Origin: JAALLB01 sp017643495
GTDB taxonomy: Bacteria > Pseudomonadota > Alphaproteobacteria > Rhizobiales > Rhizobiaceae
NCBI GenBank assembly: GCA_965216105.1
Contig: OZ244147.1
Span: 1,302,001-1,366,000, forward strand
DNA: 64,000 nt
Reading direction: 5' to 3'
The notes under the pieces: model-generated
The model's database searches: none
Told to the model about the DNA's origin: nothing
What the model saw: the letters and a program-made list of their open reading frames with translations, nothing else
Part shown: one piece after another, positions 43,122-51,431 of the stretch
Position numbering within the stretch: position 1 is the stretch's first letter
How the letters are laid out: every line of letters starts with the position of its first letter
Translations under genes and position numbers: made by a program

Positions 43122-44021
43122 CTGTCGGATCGTATAAACGAGGGCCTGTGGGCCTGGAAACAAAGTGAAAACAACAATCGAATGATCGGTTTTCAGGAAT
43201 CGGCAAAACCGGTTTCGGAAGAAATCAAGCTTGCTTATTTCGGGGGATCAGCATTCCGGATTACGGCACCTTCAGGCCTCACGGTCATGATTGACCCGTG
43301 GCGCAATCCGCCTTGGGGAACCTGGAACTGGTACCTTTACGATTTCCCTGAAGTCGAGGTTGATATCGGAATTTCCACCCATGCCCATTTTGACCATGAC
43401 AATTTGCATTCCCTGCATGCCAGCACACTTCTGGATCGTTTGATCGGGCGTTATGAATTTGCCGATGTCGCGATAACAGGGATTGCAGACAAGCATGTTT
43501 CAGACTGTTCGCATGCGGATGTTGACTGGTCAGGGCTTACGCGCAAGCTAACACCCATGGAAACCCGTCCGCCCAACAACTGGCGATCTTTCGACAACAC
43601 GATCATTGTCATAGAGGTTGGCGGATTGCGGATATTGCATTGGGGAGACAACCGCCCGAATGTGTCGGATGATATCTGGAAGAGAATTGGTGAAATAGAT
43701 ATTGCATTGCTTCCCATTGACGGTTCTCAGCATGTGCTTGGCTATGAGCAGGCGGCAGACATTCGTCAGAAGCTTTCGGCCAAGGTTGTCGTGCCGCACC
43801 ATTATTTTATCTGGAATGTGACGCACCGGGCTTCAACACTTGGTCCGCCTGATGAGTGGATGGGGTTGCAGTCAAATACCCAATGGGCGGAGACCGGAGA
43901 AGTCTCCCTGTCCACGGACTGGGTGCGCCAGCAAAAGGACCTGTCTTTCTGCTTTGGCGAAAACGTGGCCTTTGAGCTTCCGGATTTGGCTGGGGACAAG
44001 GAGCGTGCGGATCGCGCCTGA
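43122..44021 (+). CDS. Metallo-beta-lactamase-fold hydrolase
   Basis: The protein of about 300 residues has the metal-binding motif STHAHFDHDNLH (HxHxDH). A downstream metal ligand lies in LHWGDN and another His in VVPHHYFIWN. The fold opening IKLAYFGGSAFRITAPSG with VMIDPWRNPPWGTW resembles UlaG-like and related L-ascorbate or lactonase enzymes. The start is uncertain. GGGGAG (43109-43114) lies 7 bases before a CTG codon at 43122, while the first ATG inside the frame (43182) has no ribosome-binding site. An upstream ATG at 43005 would overlap the AhpD-like gene by 76 bases. Substrate is unknown. Confidence 0.8.
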   Translation: MSDRINEGLWAWKQSENNNRMIGFQESAKPVSEEIKLAYFGGSAFRITAPSGLTVMIDPWRNPPWGTWNWYLYDFPEVEVDIGISTHAHFDHDNLHSLHASTLLDRLIGRYEFADVAITGIADKHVSDCSHADVDWSGLTRKLTPMETRPPNNWRSFDNTIIVIEVGGLRILHWGDNRPNVSDDIWKRIGEIDIALLPIDGSQHVLGYEQAADIRQKLSAKVVVPHHYFIWNVTHRASTLGPPDEWMGLQSNTQWAETGEVSLSTDWVRQQKDLSFCFGENVAFELPDLAGDKERADRA

Positions 44022-44091
44022 CAGCGATCCGCAACAAGAAACAAGCCGCATTGTACAAGTTTGCATCACGTGGTTGCCGGTTTTCCGGCAA
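44007..44091. terminator. Two hairpins between convergent genes
   Basis: GCGGATCGC (44007-44015) and GCGATCCGC (44024-44032) form a perfect 9-bp stem that includes the MBL stop codon. A second hairpin, TTGCCGG-TTTT-CCGGCAA, lies at 44074-44091. They separate the rightward MBL gene from the leftward isochorismate synthase gene. Neither has a T-run, so termination may be Rho-dependent or the hairpins may protect mRNA ends. Confidence 0.45.
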
Positions 44092-44122
44092 GCACGGGCG
44101 GCTCAGGTCGTATCACTGGATT

Positions 44123-45319
44123 TCAAGCCAGCACGGAACCTACAGTCTTGGTTTTCTCGACAGTCTCCTGCCATTCAAGTTCGGGGTCCGAGCTGCTGAC
44201 CAGACCGCCGCCGACATAGAGATAAGCATTGGCGCCAATGATTTGTGCGGTGCGCAGATTGACGAACAAGTGGGTGGTTCCGTCGACATTTACCGGTCCC
44301 AGATAGCCGGTGTAATAGCCCCGTTGATATCCTTCATGTTGCGCAAGAAACTCCAGCGCTGGTTGTTTGGGCAAGCCACAAACTGCGGAAGTAGGCTGTA
44401 TCGCATTCAGAATGGCTGCCGGCAGGCTTGCATCATGGCCGGAAATGTCCACTGCAAATTCCGACCTCAAATGAACAAGATTTGCAGCCCGGACTGTTTG
44501 GGGGCCGAGTTCCCGGTAGTCCTTAACACCGCTGTTTTCGAAAACCTGCCGGATATACTGGCAAACAAGGGCCTGCTCTTCGATAATCTTGTCTGGCCAT
44601 GTAACAGCGCGCAGGTCAATTTCCTTTTCTGCCCCGTCTGTGTCTGCCCATTGGGTGCCGGCGAGTGCCATGGTCTCCAATTGGCCGTTACGAACCGATA
44701 GCAAGGTCTCCGGCGTGCCCACAAGCCAGGCGCCCTGGCCGGGCAGGCTGACAAGGCAAACGAAGGCTGCCGGCAATTTTAGGGAAAGTGCCTCAAAGAG
44801 CGAGAGAAGGTCATGGTCGTCGGCAAGCTTGCGTTTGACAACGCGTGAACTGACGACCTTGCGAAACTCGCCTCTTTCCATCGCCTGAACAGCCTTTTTC
44901 ACGATGGACCGGTAGGTAGTCTCATCCGTTTGGCAAGGCGGAGTGGCTTCGTTGTCTGCCTGTATCGGGGATGGTGGACCATCTGTCGAAACCGCATCAA
45001 GAAAAGCCTTCTGCGAAGCGCTGTCGGGTTTGTCTGTGTAACGTTCACCGTTCCAGAAACCCGCCTGGTTGTCCTGCAACCTGATATCACCGGGAATGGC
45101 GTCGGCGATATTGGGGGTGTCTGGCGTAAAACTGTTCAGGGCAAAGAACGGTTGAGCGGTGGCGTTGTTGCCTTCTTCGAAGACATGGCGTTTTTCCAGC
45201 CCGCTGCAGCTTATGAGGACTTCTGTTTCACAGCTACCTGGCCGCGACCAGATTGCAAACGGAAATTTCAGGGTATGGGCAGCACTCAGGAATGCACGCA
45301 TTTGACCGGACAGGGACAT
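44123..45319 (-). CDS. Isochorismate synthase (chorismate-binding enzyme, EntC/DhbC/MenF type)
   Basis: This enzyme of 398 residues has the chorismate-binding core. Blocks are RKVVSSRVVKRKL, GAWLVGTPETLLSVRNGQLE, TMALAGTQ, VHLRSEFAVDIS, PTSAVCGLPKQPALEFLAQH, then EGYQRGYYTGYLGPV and YVGGGLVSSSDPELEWQET. These fit isochorismate synthases better than anthranilate synthases. The start at 45319 has GAGGAACG upstream; a longer reading from 45355 is unsupported. No menaquinone, catechol siderophore or salicylate genes are in the window, so the fate of the isochorismate is open. It runs in the same direction as the LysR gene just upstream, with 83 bases between them. Confidence 0.86.
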   Translation of the reverse strand: MSLSGQMRAFLSAAHTLKFPFAIWSRPGSCETEVLISCSGLEKRHVFEEGNNATAQPFFALNSFTPDTPNIADAIPGDIRLQDNQAGFWNGERYTDKPDSASQKAFLDAVSTDGPPSPIQADNEATPPCQTDETTYRSIVKKAVQAMERGEFRKVVSSRVVKRKLADDHDLLSLFEALSLKLPAAFVCLVSLPGQGAWLVGTPETLLSVRNGQLETMALAGTQWADTDGAEKEIDLRAVTWPDKIIEEQALVCQYIRQVFENSGVKDYRELGPQTVRAANLVHLRSEFAVDISGHDASLPAAILNAIQPTSAVCGLPKQPALEFLAQHEGYQRGYYTGYLGPVNVDGTTHLFVNLRTAQIIGANAYLYVGGGLVSSSDPELEWQETVEKTKTVGSVLA

Positions 45320-45402
45320 GTATTCGTTCCTCGTTTTTGACAAAACTACGCGCAATCCCGGACTGTTCTACAAACAACTGACGTTATTGATATAGCCCAA
45401 AG

Positions 45403-46308
45403 CTATTTTGGGGCGTCCAGTCCGAGTTCCTCACTTGCCAAAAGAAGGCATTTCAACGCCATGTCCAACACTGTCTTGGATCCGTGATCCTTGTGATGGT
45501 GCAACAAGACGGGAAGGCTGGGGACACCCTCAATCGAGACCGCACGGATTCCGTCATGGCGAACGGCCCTGCCGGTCAGCTCGTCAACAATTGCAATGCC
45601 GAAATTCTCGTACATCAGGCTGATCGCACTTTCCGCAAACCGCGTTTCTATCGTGATATGCGGTTTAATATTCTGCGCCCTGAACATTTCTTTCAGTTTC
45701 TTGCCGTGTGGTGTGTTGGGATGGAAGAAAATCAGTCGTTCTTCCGCGATATCCTGAAGCGTGACACTGTCGCGCTGTGCCAATGGATGATCTTCCGGCA
45801 CCAGGCACACCATCGAGATGCTGGCAATTTGCCGCGAGACAATGATCGGGTCGTTGATCGGAAAAATGGTAACTGCGAAATCCCCTTCCGCCAGCCAGAG
45901 ATAATCCTTGATCTGTTTCAGAGAAAGCGTGTCCATGCGCAACCTTGCTCCGGGGTTTAGCCGGGCAAGATGGGCCAGTGCCTTGGGGGCAAGAGCCTGC
46001 GAGACACTGGGCGAAACCCCAAGCCGGAACATGACATGTTGTCCTGCCGCGATTTCCTGAACCGTGACGGACAATTGCTCAAGTGCGCTGATCGAAGGTT
46101 GTACGACCTCAAAAATCTGCTGAGCAGTTCGGGTCGGTATAAGCCGTGCACCGGAACGATTGAACAAACGCACTTTCAGAACGTCTTCAAGCCGGCGGAT
46201 GGTGTTGGTGACCGTTGGCTGGGCTATGTTCAGGTGTTGGGATGCTGCGCTGATGGAGCCGCTGATCATCACAGAACGGAAGACTTCCAGTTGTCGAAAC
46301 GAAAGCAT
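45403..46308 (-). CDS. LysR-family transcriptional regulator
   Basis: This 301-residue protein has the LysR helix-turn-helix (LEVFRSVMISGSISAASQHL, then NIAQPTVTNTIRRLEDVLKV and RLFNRSG). An effector-binding domain of periplasmic-binding-protein form follows (VMFRLGVSPSVSQALAPKAL). It is divergent from the AroE-like gene across 124 bases, the usual layout for a LysR activator and its target. The ligand is unknown; an aromatic or alicyclic acid related to shikimate is plausible from context. Confidence 0.87.
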   Translation of the reverse strand: MLSFRQLEVFRSVMISGSISAASQHLNIAQPTVTNTIRRLEDVLKVRLFNRSGARLIPTRTAQQIFEVVQPSISALEQLSVTVQEIAAGQHVMFRLGVSPSVSQALAPKALAHLARLNPGARLRMDTLSLKQIKDYLWLAEGDFAVTIFPINDPIIVSRQIASISMVCLVPEDHPLAQRDSVTLQDIAEERLIFFHPNTPHGKKLKEMFRAQNIKPHITIETRFAESAISLMYENFGIAIVDELTGRAVRHDGIRAVSIEGVPSLPVLLHHHKDHGSKTVLDMALKCLLLASEELGLDAPK

Positions 46309-46432
46309 GACATACGATCTCGAATTGGGTGGTGGTTGTCACCATGCATACAGACAGTCACTTGCGAAGGGAAATCTTTTGTGAAACTTCTAGCGCCTGA
46401 CCAGACGCCTTCACAATTCCGGAAAATATAAT

Positions 46433-47257
46433 ATGCAAGCCAGTTCCAACACGCCAACAAGTGCTGCAATCACGGTGGCCATGATCGGTTCTCCGGTTGC
46501 CCACACCCACTTGCCAACTGCCTTCAACCGCTGGTTTTCAGGCAAGGGGCTGGATGCGATCATGGTTCCTGTTGACCTCGAATCTGCCCGGCTTGCCGAT
46601 TTTCTTAACACCATGCGAGGCTGGAAAAACTGCCGTGGTTGTGTTGTGACCGCGCCCCACAAGCAGGCTGTTGCTGATCATGTTGACGACAAATCCGACA
46701 TGGCACAGACGCTTGGAACCGTTAACCTGGTCGTACGAAATGATGACGGATCCTTGTCTGGTGACAATCTGGACGGGGCTGGGTTTGTGCGTGCCCTGCA
46801 CGCAAAGTCATTCAGGACAAGCAAGACGGATGCTGCGATATTTGGTTGCGGCGGGGCCGGGGCTTCCATTGCGCTTGCCCTTGCCGAGGCTGGTGCATCG
46901 CGCCTGCAACTGGTGGACAAGGAGTCAGACCGTGCCAGTTTGCTCGCATCGAAGCTTGAGCAATATTCCGGCTTGTCTGTCGAGGTCGGTGCACCGGAAA
47001 GCCTTGCCGGTTTTGAACTTGTCATCAATGCAACTGCCGTCGGGCTTGACGGTCAATCACGCGTTTTCCCCACCGATACATTCAATCCGGACTCGACCAT
47101 TGCTGATGTTCTTGCGACCTCAACGCCCACTCCCTGGCTAAGTGATGCCAGCGCAAGGGGATGCAAGATCCAGACCGGAGCAGACATGGCTGAAGGCCAG
47201 TTCGAATTGATCGCTGACCGTTTCGGCTGGGCTGGAGAGTTGCAAACAAGGCCATAG
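46433..47257 (+). CDS. Divergent shikimate-dehydrogenase-like oxidoreductase (AroE paralogue)
   Basis: This 274-residue protein has the AroE plan. The catalytic pair is present (Lys77 in TAPHKQAV, Asp114 in GDNLDGAGF), as is the NADP-binding motif IFGCGGAGASIALALAEAG. The substrate-binding N-terminus is altered: the usual H-S-x-S-P reads H-T-H-L-P (residues 24-28), so both Ser that hold the shikimate carboxylate are replaced. The Asn of the usual NVTxPxK is Val (VVTAPHK). This suggests a different substrate or altered specificity, not the housekeeping enzyme. It is divergent from a LysR gene and precedes an ABC importer by 114 bases. Confidence 0.8.
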   Translation: MQASSNTPTSAAITVAMIGSPVAHTHLPTAFNRWFSGKGLDAIMVPVDLESARLADFLNTMRGWKNCRGCVVTAPHKQAVADHVDDKSDMAQTLGTVNLVVRNDDGSLSGDNLDGAGFVRALHAKSFRTSKTDAAIFGCGGAGASIALALAEAGASRLQLVDKESDRASLLASKLEQYSGLSVEVGAPESLAGFELVINATAVGLDGQSRVFPTDTFNPDSTIADVLATSTPTPWLSDASARGCKIQTGADMAEGQFELIADRFGWAGELQTRP

Positions 47258-47371
47258 CGTGAGGCTATTGCCACACCACGATATCATAATGCATATGCCT
47301 TGCGTAATCCGTGACAGAAGTTGCAACAAACTGTACTGTCCATGGTTCAAGCCTGTTGGAGGAATTAAAAG

Positions 47372-48403
47372 ATGTTTGGATTTGTAAATAAACTCGGAAA
47401 GTCTGCAGCAATGCTGGCAATGGTTGCCGCACTCGGACTTTCAGCCATGCCTGAAAAGGCAAGTGCAGAAGACAAGATCACGGTTGGCGCGTTGCGGTTC
47501 ACTTCGCACTCTGCCGGGTTCATTGCCTTTGAGAAGGGGTATTTCAAGGAAGAGGGCCTCGATGTGGAGTTTTCCTTCTTTCAGGCTGCACAGCCAATAG
47601 CTGTTGCAACTGCTTCTGGTGATGTGGATTTCGGTATTGCCGGTATCACCGGTGGCTTCATGAACCTTGCCGACAAAGGCGCTGTACGTGTTGTGGCGGG
47701 TGTCCTTCACGAAAAGAAGGGCGTTGACGGCATGATGATTCTGGCATCCAACAAGGCCCATGAAGCCGGACTGGATTCAGTCGAAAAAATGAAGGGCCAT
47801 TCGGTTGCCCTGACCCAGATTGGTTCAACATTCCATTACATGTCTGCACGGATTGCTGAAAAGGCAGGCTTTCCTCTTGATGAGCTGAAACTCGTTCCGC
47901 TTCAAAAGGTTGGTGCGATGATCGGTGCGCTGAAAAGCGGTCAGGTCGACACCATGATCATGGTTCCGCACATTGCCAAGCCATTGGTGAAGGGTGGCAA
48001 TGCCCATCAGCTTGGTTGGCTATATGACTATGCCGAATACCAGATCTCCGGGCTGTTTACCTCTACCAAGAATATCGAGGAACGCCGTGACATGGTTGAG
48101 CGCTTTGTTCGCGCATATGCCAAGGGTATTGCCGACTTCAATCGCGTAATGCTCGACCCGAATGCGGATGCGGCCGAGAAAGACGAGATGACAAAGCTTA
48201 TTCACAAATATGTCTATGTTGATCGTCCGTACGAAAAAGCTGCGCCTTCCATTCAGGCCGGTGCCATGAACCTCAACGAAGGTGGTGCACTTGATGTGAC
48301 CGATGTCGAAAAGCAGATGAAATGGTTCCAGGATGCAGGCCTTGCCTCATCATCCCTGACCATGGAAAAGCTGGTCGACACAACCTTTGTGAAAACCTAC
48401 TGA
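47372..48403 (+). CDS. ABC transporter substrate-binding protein, SsuA/ThiY/NMT1 type
   Basis: This 343-residue periplasmic receptor has a signal peptide (KLGKSAAMLAMVAALGLSAM, ending near KASAEDK). The fold opening ITVGALRFTSHSAGFIAFEK then GYFKEEGLDVEFSFF, and the ligand-loop SGDVDFGIAGITGGFMNLAD, are typical of nitrate, sulfonate and pyrimidine-type receptors. GGAGGAAT precedes the start. It begins the three-gene importer 47372-50077. The ligand class is broad, from sulfonates to aromatic acids. Confidence 0.86.
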   Translation: MFGFVNKLGKSAAMLAMVAALGLSAMPEKASAEDKITVGALRFTSHSAGFIAFEKGYFKEEGLDVEFSFFQAAQPIAVATASGDVDFGIAGITGGFMNLADKGAVRVVAGVLHEKKGVDGMMILASNKAHEAGLDSVEKMKGHSVALTQIGSTFHYMSARIAEKAGFPLDELKLVPLQKVGAMIGALKSGQVDTMIMVPHIAKPLVKGGNAHQLGWLYDYAEYQISGLFTSTKNIEERRDMVERFVRAYAKGIADFNRVMLDPNADAAEKDEMTKLIHKYVYVDRPYEKAAPSIQAGAMNLNEGGALDVTDVEKQMKWFQDAGLASSSLTMEKLVDTTFVKTY

Positions 48404-48431
48404 TACGCTTGCGGCAAGGGGTGGGTCTGTC

Positions 48432-49199
48432 ATGGATTTGAAAATTCGCGATCTGACGCATCGCTATGCCAAACTTGAGGTTCTCCGGAAAATCAATCTC
48501 ACGGTTGAAAGCGGAAAGATCGTTTGTATCGTGGGACCTTCCGGTTGTGGCAAATCCACACTTCTGCGTCTCGTCGGCGGGCTGGAACAGCCCACCGAAG
48601 GCCAGGTTATACAAATGGGCGAGCCGCCTGAAGGCTCGCTCAATCCCCTGACCTACATTTTTCAGGATTTTGCATTGCTGCCGTGGCGTACCGTATTCGG
48701 CAATATTGCGCTGGTTCTGGAAGGTCACGGACTGGGAAAAGCCGAGATTGCCAAGCGTATTGAAGATGTGTTGGCGAGAACCCGGCTATCCGAATTTGCC
48801 AATGTTTTTCCAAAGCAATTGTCCGGCGGAATGAAACAGCGTGTGGCGATAGCCCGTGCACTGGTTGTCAATCCTGCGGTACTGCTTATGGACGAACCGT
48901 TGTCGGCACTCGATAGCCAGACGCGTGAACTGTTGATGGACGATCTCGTGTCCCTTTGGGAGCGGGAGCGCTTTACGGCCTGTTACATCACGCACAACCT
49001 TAATGAGGCGGTCCGGCTCGGTCACGAAGTGGTCATCCTGTCACGCCGCCCGGGCGAAATCCGGGAAACAGTGTCGATTGACATTCCGCTTGGTGAGCGT
49101 ACAGCGGAAAATCCGGAATTGATGAAAACACAGAACCTGCTCTGGAACATGATGCGTGAAGAAGCGCTGACAGCAGACCGTCAATTGACCGAAACCTGA
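48432..49199 (+). CDS. ABC transporter ATPase, SsuB/TauB type
   Basis: This 255-residue ATPase has Walker A GPSGCGKSTLLRLVGGL, the Q-loop IFQDFALLPWRTVFGNIAL, signature LSGGMKQRVAIARAL, Walker B VLLMDEPLSALDSQTR and the H-loop CYITHNLNEAVRLGHEV. The pattern LPWRTV after the Q-loop is characteristic of SsuB, TauB and nitrate-type ATPases. It lies between the receptor and the permease of the same importer. Confidence 0.9.
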   Translation: MDLKIRDLTHRYAKLEVLRKINLTVESGKIVCIVGPSGCGKSTLLRLVGGLEQPTEGQVIQMGEPPEGSLNPLTYIFQDFALLPWRTVFGNIALVLEGHGLGKAEIAKRIEDVLARTRLSEFANVFPKQLSGGMKQRVAIARALVVNPAVLLMDEPLSALDSQTRELLMDDLVSLWERERFTACYITHNLNEAVRLGHEVVILSRRPGEIRETVSIDIPLGERTAENPELMKTQNLLWNMMREEALTADRQLTET

Positions 49200-49237
49200 A
49201 TTGCCATTGATGCGTTCGATCCGGAAGGAATACTGAG

Positions 49238-50077
49238 ATGAGTTCGACCGAAACAGTCGGCAATGCTGCCATTGATGCTGCGGCGCCTGAAAATGGACGA
49301 CCTGTTCCGTTTCGTGGAGGCGGCTTTTCTCCCAAACGCGTCCGCTTTGTTGCTCCTGTTGTTTTCCTGTCGCTTCTGGTTTTGTGGGAGCTTGGCTCCC
49401 GGTCCGGATTTATCTCTCCACTTGTGATGCCGGCTCCGTCAGAGGCGTTGGGTGCACTGGGTGATCTGGTTCGCAGCGGCCTTTTGTTCAAACACCTGTC
49501 GGCATCCCTGTGGCGACTGGTAATCGGTTTTACCTGCGGTACGCTGCTTGGGCTGACTGTTGGTACCCTGATAGGGCTCTATTCCCTGCCGCGCGCCACC
49601 TTCGCTCCGCTTGTCGCGGCCCTGTTTCCGATCCCGAAAATTGCACTTCTTCCACTGTTCATCATCTGGTTCGGGATTGGTGAGGGGTCGAAGATAGCGA
49701 CCATTCTTTTCGGATCCTTTTTCCCGACTGTAATCGCTACCTATGGCGGCATAGATGCAGTCGACCGCAGCCTTATCCGCATGGGGCAGAGTTTCAACCT
49801 GAGCCGGGCTGCAATCATTCGCAGCATTGTCCTGCCAAGCGCCTTGCCTGCCATTTTGAGTGGCATGCGCATTTCGGCATCGATCTCGATTATTCTTCTG
49901 GTAGCAGCCGAAATGATCGGAGCCGAATACGGTATCGGCGCCTATGTACTGCTTGCCGGCAACCTGATGGCGACCGACCAGCTTGTTGCGGGTGTGGCAA
50001 TTCTTTCCATTCTGGGACTTACAGTCAGTTGGCTGATTTCCTGCGCCGAGCGCTATTTCCTGCGTTGGCGTGTTTAA
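49238..50077 (+). CDS. ABC transporter permease, SsuC/TauC type
   Basis: This 279-residue membrane protein has about six helices (RFVAPVVFLSLLVLWELG at the first). The EAA loop reads IRMGQSFNLSRAAIIRSIVL, then PSALPAILSGMRISASIS. The segment PKIALLPLFIIWFGIGEGSK matches the SsuC/TauC family closely. An N-terminal tail of about 30 polar residues precedes the first helix. It completes the importer and is followed 26 bases later by the flavoprotein gene. Confidence 0.9.
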   Translation: MSSTETVGNAAIDAAAPENGRPVPFRGGGFSPKRVRFVAPVVFLSLLVLWELGSRSGFISPLVMPAPSEALGALGDLVRSGLLFKHLSASLWRLVIGFTCGTLLGLTVGTLIGLYSLPRATFAPLVAALFPIPKIALLPLFIIWFGIGEGSKIATILFGSFFPTVIATYGGIDAVDRSLIRMGQSFNLSRAAIIRSIVLPSALPAILSGMRISASISIILLVAAEMIGAEYGIGAYVLLAGNLMATDQLVAGVAILSILGLTVSWLISCAERYFLRWRV

Positions 50078-50103
50078 CAAAAACCGGGAGTAGTAACGAA
50101 GTC

Positions 50104-51375
50104 ATGAGCAGGAAACCGGAATCGGATTATGATGTGGTGGTTGCTGGTGGTGGCGCCGCCGGAGTAGGGGCTGCCCTCGGTGCCGCGAAAGCAGGTGCCA
50201 AAGTTTGCCTGGTGGAAAAATACGGGTTTTTGGGCGGTGCAGCGACCAGTTCCCAGGTTCTGGCCTATTGCGGATTTTTCCAGCAAGGTGACAAACCTAT
50301 CCAGGCTGTGGGTGGTGCCGGTGAGCAGGTGCTGGATGTGCTCCGCGGGCTTGGGGTGGAAGCAAAGCCTTACCACTCGGAGACCACCGGGAACTGGATC
50401 GTGCTGCTTGACCCGGAACGTTTGAAGGTCGCACTCGACCGGATCTGCGCCGAGCACAATATCGATGTTTTGATGCATTCGCGGGTTGCGGCGGCTTCGC
50501 GTACCGGAGCACATATTGAATCGGTAACGGTCGCCGGCATGGATGGGCGGGAGCGCATCGGCGCCGAAGCGTTTGTCGATGCAAGTGGAGATGCAAATCT
50601 GGCCCTGGTTTCCGGTATGGATTTCCGGATTGGTGATGAAGAAGGGCGACTTCAGGCTGCCACCATGCCTTTGCGTATAGGTGGTCTTTCAGCAGACTTG
50701 AAGCTCGACCGGGAGGCAATCAAACAGGCGGTTGCCGAGTACAACAAAACGGGGCCGTTTCCGATTCATCGTACCGATGGCGGAATTTATACCAAGGTGC
50801 CCGGTACTACGGATTTCTGGTGGCTGATTGTTGATCTTGAAATTGACGACCTGAACTCGCGCAGCTTTACAGGTGCGGAGCGAAAAGGCAGGGAAATTGC
50901 CATGGCACTGGTCGCTTCATTGCGCAAGACAGTTCCCGGTTTTGAAAATGCCTGGCTGGCAAATACCGGCCCGCAACTGGGAATCCGGGAAAGCAGGCAC
51001 CCGCAGGCTCGCTACCAGATGACATACGAAGATGTGGTTGAAGGGCGTCAGCGCAGTGACGGGATTGCCCGTGCGGCATGGCCCATAGAACTGCACGGTG
51101 AAGCAGGCAAGCCTGTGTATCACAGTGTCGGGCGAGACGGTTATTGCCATGTACCGCTGGATGCTATCCGTGCATCGCGTATTGACAACCTCTGGTATGC
51201 CGGACGTGTAATTGGTGCCGACAGCCGTGCCTACGGTTCAATCCGGGTTATGGGTACGGCCTTTGCAACGGGGGAGGCCGCCGGTACTGCCGCGGCCCTG
51301 TCGGCAGAAACCGGCAAGGCCCCTGATGCTGATGCGGTTCGTGCCGTGTTGCAGGCGGGTGGCGCCATTCTCTGA
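50104..51375 (+). CDS. FAD-dependent oxidoreductase (FAD_oxidored family)
   Basis: This protein of about 423 residues begins with the dinucleotide-binding motif YDVVVAGGGAAGVGAALGAA, then KAGAKVCLVEKYGFLGGAAT. The second FAD block is FVDASGDANLALVSGMDF. The C-terminal NLWYAGRVIGADSRAYGSIR followed by VMGTAFATGEAAGTAAAL is the family ending. No signal peptide is seen. It probably dehydrogenates the compound brought in by the adjacent importer. ATG at 50104 is chosen because the nucleotide motif follows within 10 residues; upstream frame overlap with the permease is not coding. Confidence 0.85.
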   Translation: MSRKPESDYDVVVAGGGAAGVGAALGAAKAGAKVCLVEKYGFLGGAATSSQVLAYCGFFQQGDKPIQAVGGAGEQVLDVLRGLGVEAKPYHSETTGNWIVLLDPERLKVALDRICAEHNIDVLMHSRVAAASRTGAHIESVTVAGMDGRERIGAEAFVDASGDANLALVSGMDFRIGDEEGRLQAATMPLRIGGLSADLKLDREAIKQAVAEYNKTGPFPIHRTDGGIYTKVPGTTDFWWLIVDLEIDDLNSRSFTGAERKGREIAMALVASLRKTVPGFENAWLANTGPQLGIRESRHPQARYQMTYEDVVEGRQRSDGIARAAWPIELHGEAGKPVYHSVGRDGYCHVPLDAIRASRIDNLWYAGRVIGADSRAYGSIRVMGTAFATGEAAGTAAALSAETGKAPDADAVRAVLQAGGAIL

Positions 51376-51431
51376 ATTTTCCTGCCTGCAACACGTTATC
51401 GGAGTGCATTCATCACCCGGAACAGGTGCGT

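Noticed and set aside
44051..44701. Plus-strand frame of 216 residues inside the isochorismate synthase gene
   Set aside because: The minus-strand gene has all family motifs; the plus-strand reading has none.
44123..45319. A siderophore or menaquinone gene cluster around the isochorismate synthase
   Set aside because: No partner genes for either pathway are found in the window.
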